Shown here piece by piece: positions 6,721-11,856 of a stretch of DNA of 11,856 bases. Each line of letters opens with the position of its first letter. Positions within the stretch are counted from its first letter, which is position 1. The stretch lies in contig JAICEG010000125.1 in NCBI GenBank assembly GCA_025924295.1, positions 1 through 11,856 of the forward strand, given 5' to 3'. Below the pieces are notes generated by a model, which searched no databases, was not told the DNA's origin, and saw only the letters and a list, made by a program, of their open reading frames with translations. A program made the position numbers and the translations under genes. This DNA is from Vicinamibacteria bacterium (GTDB lineage: Bacteria; Acidobacteriota; Vicinamibacteria; Vicinamibacterales; UBA2999).

Positions 6721-7272
6721 ATGAAGCGCATGATGCTCGCAGCGATGATGGTGGCGCTCACGGGATCATCCTCGTACGCCCAGACCGATCAGGAAATGAT
6801 CGACCGTTCTGTTCTGGCAGCGCCCGCCAACGCCCGCGCGGCTGCCGCGGTGGTGAAATGGGACGCGGACGGCAAACGCGTCGAGATCCGCCCCGGCACC
6901 AACGGGATGGTCTGCTGGGACCAGTCGGTGTGGCCGGGAAACCGTCCGTTCAGCGCCCACTGCACCAGCGTGGGCAACCTGCCCCGCGTCGAACAGAATC
7001 GCGAGTTCTTCTACAAGGCCAAGGAGGCGAAAGCCGCCGAAGCACTGGTCCAGGAGGCCGAGAAGGCGGGAATGCGCAAGCTTCCCGAGTTCGGAAGCGG
7101 CAACTACGGTCTGGTCGGCAACGACCAGGCGAGCGCACGTCCGCACGTGACGATCGCCGTACCGTTTGCGACGACCGAAACGCTCAAGCTTCCCGCCAAG
7201 GCGACACCAACTGGCGCCTGGATCATGAATGCCGGCACCTCCGGTGCGCACATCATGATCCCCGGCCACTGA
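6721..7272 (+). CDS. Secreted protein of unknown function (183 aa)
   Basis: A signal peptide is clear: MKRMM, a hydrophobic core, then SSSYA with probable cleavage between Ala20 and Gln21, so the mature protein is periplasmic or secreted. The mature part has two cysteines, C65 (GTNGMVC) and C81 (SAHC), that could form a disulfide, an Ala/Lys/Glu-rich helix at about 96-118 (FFYKAKEAKAAEALVQEAEK), and a conserved-looking end WIMNAGTSGAHIMIPGH. The pattern 'GTNG..C...C' followed by 'G(T)..AHIMIP' recalls uncharacterised secreted proteins I associate with Acidobacteriota and related soil bacteria; no function is known to me. It is transcribed divergently from the DUF5995-like gene and is followed by a strong hairpin, suggesting a single-gene unit. 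Confidence 0.8.
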   Translation: MKRMMLAAMMVALTGSSSYAQTDQEMIDRSVLAAPANARAAAAVVKWDADGKRVEIRPGTNGMVCWDQSVWPGNRPFSAHCTSVGNLPRVEQNREFFYKAKEAKAAEALVQEAEKAGMRKLPEFGSGNYGLVGNDQASARPHVTIAVPFATTETLKLPAKATPTGAWIMNAGTSGAHIMIPGH

Positions 7273-7287
7273 GTTCACCCTGGCGAA

Positions 7288-7322
7288 GCGCGGTCGCGGC
7301 TGACATGGGGTCGCGACCGTGC
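7288..7322 (+). terminator. 13-bp stem hairpin after the secreted-protein gene, terminator-like without a U-tract
   Basis: Arms 7288-7300 and 7310-7322 pair over 13 positions with two G-U wobbles and a 9-nt loop, 15 bp after the stop at 7272. No run of T follows (CCGTCCCTCC), so it is not a classic intrinsic terminator. It may be a GC-type terminator, a stem protecting the transcript 3' end, or a barrier between the two rightward genes. Confidence 0.45.
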
Positions 7323-7353
7323 CCGTCCCTCCTATCGATCGCGAGAGTTCGTC

Positions 7354-7902
7354 ATGGCCGGTCGAGAGTGCTACCACTGCAAGCAATGGGTTGAAGACGG
7401 TGAAGCACATGACTGCTGGACCACGACCGAAGGGGCGCTGACGCGCGAGCTGCCGGCAGATCTCCAGGATGCCTGGGTGCGCCTGCGCGAGACGGCCGCC
7501 GAGTTCGGCGAGCAGCGCATCTACGCCTCCCACAACTCGATCATGTTCTCGCGGAAGTCGTGCTACTTCTTCGTGCGACCGAAGAAGACCTTCCTCGAAG
7601 TCTGCGTATTCCTCGGGCGCGCGGTGAAGGCTCCGCAGATACGTCGGGTCGACCAGTCGTCGAAAACGAAGCTGGTGCACTTCCTTCGCGTGACGCATCG
7701 CGACGAAGTCGAGGCACCGATCACGGACTGGCTGCGCGAAGCCTACGACTTCTCCGGTGGGGTGGCGCCTGTGCGTGGGCGCCAGCCCGCCACGAAGAGG
7801 GCACAGCCTCGACGGAAACGTGCGGCGCCGCTCAAACGCAAGGCCGCGTCGAAGTCGAAGTCCACGGCGACGAGAACCTCGCCGAAGAAGAAGCGCCGGT
7901 AG
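7354..7902 (+). CDS. Zinc-knuckle-like plus DUF5655-domain protein with Lys/Arg-rich tail (182 aa)
   Basis: Three parts are visible. Residues 6-21 hold C6-x2-C9-x9-H19-x-C21, a plausible small zinc site. Residues about 38-132 match the DUF5655 pattern as I recall it: RIYASHNSIMFSRKSCYFFVRPKKTFLEVCVFLGR, then SSKTKLVHFLRVTHRDEVEAPITDWLREAY. Residues 141-182 form a tail with 19 Lys/Arg in 42 residues and no acidic residue, like histone H1-type bacterial tails, suggesting nucleic-acid contact. No enzyme motif is recognised. The start at 7354 has only a weak GAGAG (7343-7347) upstream, but the cysteine motif begins at once, which supports it. It converges on the permease gene with a 3-bp gap. Function unknown; DNA or RNA binding is inference. 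Confidence 0.78.
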   Translation: MAGRECYHCKQWVEDGEAHDCWTTTEGALTRELPADLQDAWVRLRETAAEFGEQRIYASHNSIMFSRKSCYFFVRPKKTFLEVCVFLGRAVKAPQIRRVDQSSKTKLVHFLRVTHRDEVEAPITDWLREAYDFSGGVAPVRGRQPATKRAQPRRKRAAPLKRKAASKSKSTATRTSPKKKRR

Positions 7903-7905
7903 TCA

Positions 7906-10377
7906 TCACTCCTGTCGCAGCAGTGCCTGCGGCTCGATCTCGCCGACGCGCCGCGCCGGAAGGAGAGTGGCAATCGCCATGGCGATCAGGAGCAGTGTCA
8001 GTGCAACGAGGTAGGTCGCGCCATCCATCGGCTCGACGCCGTAGAGCAGGCCTCGCATCGCGCGACCGGCACCCACCGCGATCACCACACCCAACACCGC
8101 TCCAATAGCCACGCGCAACCCGGCACGCACGACGACGCCCCGCAGGATGACCGTGCGAGAGGCACCGAGGGCCGACCGAATCGCGAACTCGCGCTGCCGC
8201 TGTGTGACGTCGAGTGCCACGAGAGTGAACAGGCCCAACGCCGACAAAGCGAACGCCAGCCCCGCAAACAGCACGAACAACCACATCGTCAATCGCCAGG
8301 GCGCTTCGGCCTGGCTGACGACGGCGTCCAGGGTCGTGATGTTGTCGACTATGGCGTTGGGGTCGAGGTCGCGTGCGATCGAGCGAATGGTAGATGCCAC
8401 CCCGATCGGATCGACCGCCGCCTTCGCGCTCCGCGCTTCGGCGCCCAGGGACATGCGCACGACGATGTTGTCTGCGGGCCGGCCGGTCTGCAGCGCGGCA
8501 TCATAGACGTCGAGCTGAACTTCCTGCAGTCCGCGGTAGCGCACGTCGCTCACGACGCCGACGATCGTTCGCGACATCTGGGCGGGCGCGCCTGGTGTGA
8601 AACTCGCCATCCAGATGCGCTTGCCGATGGCATCCTGGCCCGGCCAGAGCCGCCGCGCAGTTGATTCGCCGACGATCGCCACGCGGGGCGCCTCGCGCGT
8701 GTCGCGATCGGTGAAGAAGCGCCCGGCGCGAAGAGGAATGTTCATCGCCTCGAAATAGCCGGTGCTGGCGATCTGGTGATTGAGCGTCGGGTTCGCGTCT
8801 GCCGCTTCTCTCGTGTCGGGCTGCCCTTCGAGGCGCACGCGAACCCCCTGCCCAATCGGGCCGAGCATCAACGGTCGGAGGTAGACCGCACCCGCGGCCT
8901 CGACGCCGGGTAACGTCCGCACGCGCCGCAGGAACTCGTCGATCCAGGTGTTGGGCGGCCGGGAGGTGCCCTGAGGCTGCACGGTCGCACTCAGAACGCC
9001 GGTCGAGACGAAACCGAGGTCGGTTTGTGTGAGCGCGCGAAAGCTGCGCAGAACCAGTCCGGCTGCGACCATCAGGACGATCGAGAACCCGATCTGAACC
9101 ACCAGAAGCGTGGAGCGGGCGCGAAGCGCCGACAGCCCTTCGGTGGCGCGGCTGGCCACAAGTGCGGCAGTGACCCTGGCGCGTGATGCGTGCACGAGCG
9201 GCACGATGGCGGAGATCACCGCGACGACGACGACCACCCCCAGCGTGAAGAATGCGACGGGTGCATTGACTGCGATCTGTGCGATTCGCGGCAGATCATC
9301 GGGTGCGAGCGAGACGATTCCACGGGCAAGCCAGTAGGCGATGACCAGTCCCAACACTCCGCCGATGAGCGCAACGACGAGGATCTCTGTCAGCCACAGG
9401 CGGGAGATCGACCAGCGACTGGAGCCGAGGGCGAGGCGGACGCTCAGTTCGTTCCGCTTGCGAGCGACACGTGTGAGCAGCAGGCCCGACGCGTTCACGC
9501 ACGCGATCAACAGCAGCACGGCGACCGCCGCCCACAGCAGTCGCAGTGCGGGCCGAACCGGGCCGAAGACGTAATCGACGAACGGCGTCACGACCGTTGC
9601 CGTGCCCCACTTCAGTCGACCAGGATTCGCGGCATCGAGGCGCGCCTCTGTGGCATCGACGTCGGCACGCACGCGCTCGAGAGCAAGCCCGGGACGGACA
9701 CGCCCGACGACGTAGAACACACCGAGCGTGTTGAGCGCCGCCGAAACGGGTGGCGTGCCGCTGGCCAGAGCGGGCACCACCGGTACCCAGAATTCAGCCG
9801 CGCGTGGAAAGTCGACGCCGGACGGCATCACGCCGACGATCTCGACCGCCTGGCCGTCCAGCATCATTCGGGAGCCGACGACGCGGGGATCCGAGCCGAA
9901 TCGACGTACCCACGCTCCGTGATTCAGCACCGCGATCGCCGGACCGTTCGGGACATCGTCCTCGGGGCGGAGCGTGCGCCCGAGCAGCGGCGCTATGCCA
10001 AGCGTGTCGAAGAAGGATCCGGAGACACCGCTGAACCAGACACGCGTCGGTTCACCGCGCCCCTGGAGCACGGCATTCCAGTTGTGCGATCCCATGAGCG
10101 AGGCGTGCGTGAACGTCGAGCCACGCTCCATCCACTCGCGCAGATGACGGTGCGTGAGCTCGATGACCGCCTGGCCTCCGCGATCGGTCTGCCAGATGAC
10201 GGCGAGTTGTTCCGGTGCGGTCACCGGGAGCGGGCGCAGCAACACGGCGTTGACCGCGCTGAAGATGGCGCTGTTCGATCCGATCGCGACGGCGAAGGTC
10301 AGGACCGTCGCAATGGTGAAACCGGGCGCCTGCCGCAAGTGACGAATGGTGTGACGAACGTCGGCGAGAAGCGACAT
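7906..10377 (-). CDS. Orphan duplicated MacB/FtsX-type ABC permease (ADOP type, 823 aa)
   Basis: The start, MSLLADVRHTIRHLRQAPGF, is the classic ADOP opening. TM1 (about 21-43) is followed by a MacB-like periplasmic domain (about 50-250), then TMs near 276-301, 331-353 and 372-395 forming an FtsX unit. The layout then repeats: TM at 424-445, a second periplasmic domain (about 455-690), and TMs at 698-720, 756-775 and 788-808. The cytoplasmic coupling stretches RKRNELSVRLALGSSR (about 306-321) and QRQREFAIRSALGASR (about 726-741) show the internal duplication. No ATP-binding subunit or PadR regulator lies beside it, hence 'orphan'. MacB-type proteins transduce ATPase force to the periplasm and may export or mechanically drive other parts; the cargo here is unknown. 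Two TGA codons in a row end it. No Shine-Dalgarno precedes the ATG. Confidence 0.93.
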   Translation of the reverse strand: MSLLADVRHTIRHLRQAPGFTIATVLTFAVAIGSNSAIFSAVNAVLLRPLPVTAPEQLAVIWQTDRGGQAVIELTHRHLREWMERGSTFTHASLMGSHNWNAVLQGRGEPTRVWFSGVSGSFFDTLGIAPLLGRTLRPEDDVPNGPAIAVLNHGAWVRRFGSDPRVVGSRMMLDGQAVEIVGVMPSGVDFPRAAEFWVPVVPALASGTPPVSAALNTLGVFYVVGRVRPGLALERVRADVDATEARLDAANPGRLKWGTATVVTPFVDYVFGPVRPALRLLWAAVAVLLLIACVNASGLLLTRVARKRNELSVRLALGSSRWSISRLWLTEILVVALIGGVLGLVIAYWLARGIVSLAPDDLPRIAQIAVNAPVAFFTLGVVVVVAVISAIVPLVHASRARVTAALVASRATEGLSALRARSTLLVVQIGFSIVLMVAAGLVLRSFRALTQTDLGFVSTGVLSATVQPQGTSRPPNTWIDEFLRRVRTLPGVEAAGAVYLRPLMLGPIGQGVRVRLEGQPDTREAADANPTLNHQIASTGYFEAMNIPLRAGRFFTDRDTREAPRVAIVGESTARRLWPGQDAIGKRIWMASFTPGAPAQMSRTIVGVVSDVRYRGLQEVQLDVYDAALQTGRPADNIVVRMSLGAEARSAKAAVDPIGVASTIRSIARDLDPNAIVDNITTLDAVVSQAEAPWRLTMWLFVLFAGLAFALSALGLFTLVALDVTQRQREFAIRSALGASRTVILRGVVVRAGLRVAIGAVLGVVIAVGAGRAMRGLLYGVEPMDGATYLVALTLLLIAMAIATLLPARRVGEIEPQALLRQE

Positions 10378-10382
10378 GGGAG

Positions 10383-10388
10383 TTTATA
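10383..10388 (-). promoter_or_regulatory. -10-like TATAAA placed for a leaderless permease mRNA
   Basis: On the minus strand TATAAA (5/6 match) ends 5 bp before the permease ATG at 10377. Transcription would then start at or next to the A of ATG. The gene has no Shine-Dalgarno, which fits a leaderless transcript. The -35 region is poor (TGGATC at 10411-10406, 17-bp spacer). It lies in the 51-bp gap after trmO, so the permease may have its own promoter. Confidence 0.4.
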
Positions 10389-10428
10389 TCGCACGCGACG
10401 TCAGCGATCCAGACAGGCGCGATCAGTC

Positions 10429-10851
10429 CTACGGGCACAGCACCGGTTTGATGTCGACGACCGGTGTTCCGTCGATGGCTTCCATCGGACCCACACGCAG
10501 CCGCGTGCCGTCGATCTCGCGCACGGTAACAGGATGAAGTCCCAGCGGATTGGGCCGATCTGGCGAACGCGTCGCGAACACACCGGTGAGCGGGTTCTCC
10601 GGGTTGCCGCGAGGATGCACCTGGAAGGTCTCGCGTCGTCCTTGATGCAACCACGTAATCACGATGAGTTCGTCGCCGGCGGCGACACCCAGCAGGCCCG
10701 CCTTGGCCCAGTCGTGGACCTCGAGCCACACGTCTGGCGCGCCTTCGTTGCCTTGCTTCGGTGCCTCGCGACGATTGGTGAGGGCCGACCGAATGACACC
10801 GACGGACCGTAACGATCCGACGACTTCCGCATCCGCTTTCTGCTCTGCCAT
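10429..10851 (-). CDS. trmO: TrmO (TsaA-like) tRNA t6A37 N6-methyltransferase, short form (140 aa)
   Basis: TrmO uses S-adenosylmethionine to methylate N6 of threonylcarbamoyl-A37 in certain tRNAs. The family signature is plain: GVFATRSPDRPNPLGLHPVTV (about 90-110) and DGTPVVDIKPVL (about 127-138), with an N-terminal beta strand IGxIR-like SVGVIRS (16-22). E. coli TrmO has about 235 residues; this protein lacks the C-terminal domain, like the short archaeal and some bacterial members of the family, so its tRNA specificity may differ. AGGAG at 10859-10863, 7 bp before the ATG, supports the start. The gene is divergent from arsR across 96 bp and is followed 51 bp later by the permease gene. The family assignment is strong; the exact substrate is inferred. 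Confidence 0.87.
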   Translation of the reverse strand: MAEQKADAEVVGSLRSVGVIRSALTNRREAPKQGNEGAPDVWLEVHDWAKAGLLGVAAGDELIVITWLHQGRRETFQVHPRGNPENPLTGVFATRSPDRPNPLGLHPVTVREIDGTRLRVGPMEAIDGTPVVDIKPVLCP

Positions 10852-10880
10852 CTGCTTACTCCTGCAGCTCCCGGAGGAGC

Positions 10881-10910
10881 TTGACAGCGTTCCGTGTGTC
10901 GATGTATTAA
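10881..10910 (+). promoter_or_regulatory. Sigma70-type promoter of the arsR-SRPBCC pair
   Basis: A perfect -35 TTGACA (10881-10886) is followed by an 18-bp spacer and TATTAA (10905-10910, 4/6 match), predicting a start near 10917. On the opposite strand the overlapping bases read TTTAAT (10911-10906, 5/6 match), a possible -10 for trmO, so the two promoters may overlap. Confidence 0.6.
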
Positions 10911-10937
10911 ACCAGTAGGTTAATTAACTCATAGGTT
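10907..10937. promoter_or_regulatory. Probable ArsR-family operator (AT-rich palindromes)
   Basis: The stretch holds a perfect palindrome GTTAATTAAC (10919-10928), an imperfect inverted repeat TAAACC/GGTTAA with a 4-bp gap (10908-10923), and TAGGTT twice (10916-10921 and 10932-10937, 16 bp apart). It covers the -10 and the predicted start of arsR. ArsR-family repressors commonly bind AT-rich inverted repeats at their own promoter, so autorepression is likely. The exact half-site is not certain. Confidence 0.5.
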
Positions 10938-10947
10938 CAGTAAACAC

Positions 10948-11307
10948 ATGACAGCCGATCAGTTGAGCACGACGTTCGCCGCCCTCGCCGACCCGACGCG
11001 CCGGGCCATCCTGGCGCGCCTGGCCACGGGCGAACGCTCGGTCACCGAGCTCGCGGAGCCGTTCGACATGAGCATGCCTGCCGTCTCGAAGCACCTGCGC
11101 GTGCTCGAGCGCGCGGGCCTGATCGCCCGCGGACGCGAGGCCCAGTGGAGGCCGTGCCGAATCGAGGCCGGGCCTCTCGAAGAGGTCGCGAAATGGACCG
11201 AAGGCTATCGCCACCTCTGGGAAGCCCGGCTCAACCGCCTCGAGAGCTACCTGCAGACGATGAAAGCGAAGGAGAAGAAACATGCCCGTAAGCCACGTCG
11301 CAAATAG
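10948..11307 (+). CDS. ArsR-family winged-helix transcriptional regulator (119 aa)
   Basis: The N-terminus FAALADPTRRAILARLATGERSVTELAEPFDMSMPAVSKHLRVLERAGLIARGREAQWRPCRI (about 10-72) is a typical ArsR winged helix, with the recognition helix at about 43-53 (SMPAVSKHLRV). The metal site ELCVCDL of arsenic sensors is absent and the only cysteine is Cys70, so it is not a metal sensor of that kind. This subtype is regularly found next to an SRPBCC/AHSA1 gene, as here, and probably represses its own operon from the palindromic site just upstream. The C-terminus is basic (KAKEKKHARKPRRK); that stretch of DNA also carries the ribosome site of the next gene, and the two genes overlap by 26 bp. No strong Shine-Dalgarno precedes the ATG. 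The inducing signal is unknown. Confidence 0.92.
   Translation: MTADQLSTTFAALADPTRRAILARLATGERSVTELAEPFDMSMPAVSKHLRVLERAGLIARGREAQWRPCRIEAGPLEEVAKWTEGYRHLWEARLNRLESYLQTMKAKEKKHARKPRRK
11271..11274 (+). promoter_or_regulatory. Ribosome binding site GGAG of the SRPBCC gene, inside arsR
   Basis: AAGGAGAAG sits 7 bp before the ATG at 11282 and codes for part of the basic tail of the ArsR protein. This supports the 26-bp overlap between the two genes being real and coupled. Confidence 0.7.
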
Positions 11308-11785
11308 CGAGTCGTTCAAGGTCACGACACCGTCCGACCGTGAGATCACGATAACGCGACTCTTCGATGCCCCGCGCAGCCTGGTGTTCGAAGCGATGAC
11401 CAAACCCGAGCACGTCAGGAAATGGTGGGGCTGCCTCGACGAGCGCTACTCGGTTACCGGATGCCAAATCGATCTCCGCGTCGGTGGCGCCTGGCGATTC
11501 GTCGGCAAGGGACCTGACGGCCAGAACCCGGTCTTCTACGGTGTCTATCGCGAGATCAACCCGCCGGACCGCCTGGTCTACACCGAGATATACGAACCCT
11601 TCCCGGAGGTCGAATCGGTGGTGACACAGATCTTGACCGAGGAGCGCGGCAAGACCCGCATCACGATCACCAGCCTATATCCCTCACACGAAGTGCGGGA
11701 CATGGTGCTCAAGACCGGAATGGAACGTGGTGCCGCCCTCAGCTACGACAAGCTCGAGGAAGTTGCGCATCAGCTGCGGTCCTGA
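11282..11785 (+). CDS. SRPBCC (START/Bet v1-like), AHSA1-type domain protein (167 aa)
   Basis: The family pattern is clear: ITITRLFDAPRSLVFEAMTKPEHVRKWWG (about 22-50), DLRVGGAWRFV (about 64-74), GVYREINPPDRLVYTE (about 87-102), TRITITSLY (about 125-133) and the closing helix TGMERGAALSYDKLEEVAHQL (about 145-165). Such proteins fold into a hydrophobic-ligand cavity; the AHSA1/CalC-like group in bacteria is mostly uncharacterised. There is no signal peptide, so it is cytosolic. It is co-transcribed and overlapping with the ArsR regulator, which suggests that the regulator controls a ligand-binding or ligand-sequestering protein. Length and both ends are normal. The ligand is unknown. Confidence 0.92.
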   Translation: MPVSHVANSESFKVTTPSDREITITRLFDAPRSLVFEAMTKPEHVRKWWGCLDERYSVTGCQIDLRVGGAWRFVGKGPDGQNPVFYGVYREINPPDRLVYTEIYEPFPEVESVVTQILTEERGKTRITITSLYPSHEVRDMVLKTGMERGAALSYDKLEEVAHQLRS

Positions 11786-11820
11786 ACTCACCCTCGCGGC
11801 CTCTCGGCGTCGGGCACGCC

Positions 11821-11840
11821 GTCGCCTGCTCAGCGGCGAC
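11821..11840 (+). terminator. Weak candidate terminator hairpin after the arsR-SRPBCC pair
   Basis: GTCGCC (11821-11826) and GGCGAC (11835-11840) form a 6-bp stem with an 8-nt loop, starting 35 bp after the stop. There is no clean T-run afterwards (CTGGTTGTTG). Nothing else is recognised in 11786-11856. Confidence 0.25.
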
Positions 11841-11856
11841 TGGTTGTTGCCCGGCG

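Noticed and set aside
9190..10812. Long rightward open frame (540 codons)
   Set aside because: It is antisense to the permease and trmO genes, is rich in Arg/Asp/His, and has no domain. A shadow frame of GC-rich codons.
10866..10881. Hairpin AGCTCC-CGGA-GGAGCT next to the trmO ribosome site
   Set aside because: It is only 6 bp and partly overlaps the -35 of arsR. I saw no sign that it blocks the AGGAG used by trmO, so it is not called as a regulatory RNA.
1..11856. tRNA, rRNA, CRISPR array, transposase or phage genes
   Set aside because: None were recognised; no regularly spaced repeats, integrase or transposase motifs or rRNA-like stretches were seen on either strand.

Overview
The window is GC-rich bacterial chromosomal DNA, densely coding on both strands, with twelve protein genes and no rRNA, tRNA, CRISPR array or insertion sequence that I can see. 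The best taxonomic hint is an orphan MacB/FtsX-type permease of about 820 residues with a duplicated core (the 'ADOP' type that is abundant in Acidobacteriota). A secreted protein with a GTNG...C and AHIMIPG-like pattern, and a zinc-knuckle/DUF5655 protein, are also of types I recall from Acidobacteriota and similar soil bacteria. I therefore lean towards Acidobacteriota (Vicinamibacteria-like). This is inference, not proof.

Region 1 (1-5502) is the most interesting part. It is a divergent oxidative-metabolism block. Leftward runs a soluble cytochrome P450 (1144-2967). One base after its stop codon begins a lipoprotein c-type cytochrome that runs off the left edge (1-1142), possibly of the RoxA/MauG-like di-haem type. 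Rightward runs an extended SDR reductase/epimerase (3215-4246), overlapped ATGA-style by a membrane-anchored strictosidine-synthase/APMAP-like beta-propeller (4243-5502). The 247-bp divergent gap (2968-3214) is the largest non-coding stretch in the window and holds candidate promoters and a 10-bp palindrome. The P450 lacks the usual I-helix threonine, which hints at isomerase or peroxygenase chemistry. One reading of the block is a small pathway on a hydrophobic (lipid or isoprenoid) substrate, with steps on both sides of the inner membrane.

Region 2 (5515-7902) holds accessory genes. A VOC-fold protein and a DUF5995-type protein run leftward. A divergent secreted protein of unknown function runs rightward; its leader carries a perfect TATAAT and two near-identical tandem hairpins. 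It is followed by a large intercistronic hairpin and then a small protein combining a zinc-knuckle-like N-terminus, a DUF5655 domain and a Lys/Arg-rich tail.

Region 3 (7906-10851) has the duplicated orphan permease, whose -10-like box sits only 5 bp before its ATG (possibly leaderless), and upstream of it a short-form TrmO tRNA methyltransferase; both run leftward.

Region 4 (10881-11856) is a classic ArsR-family repressor plus SRPBCC/AHSA1-domain pair running rightward. It is divergent from trmO, with a TTGACA promoter and an AT-rich palindromic operator in the shared 96-bp gap.
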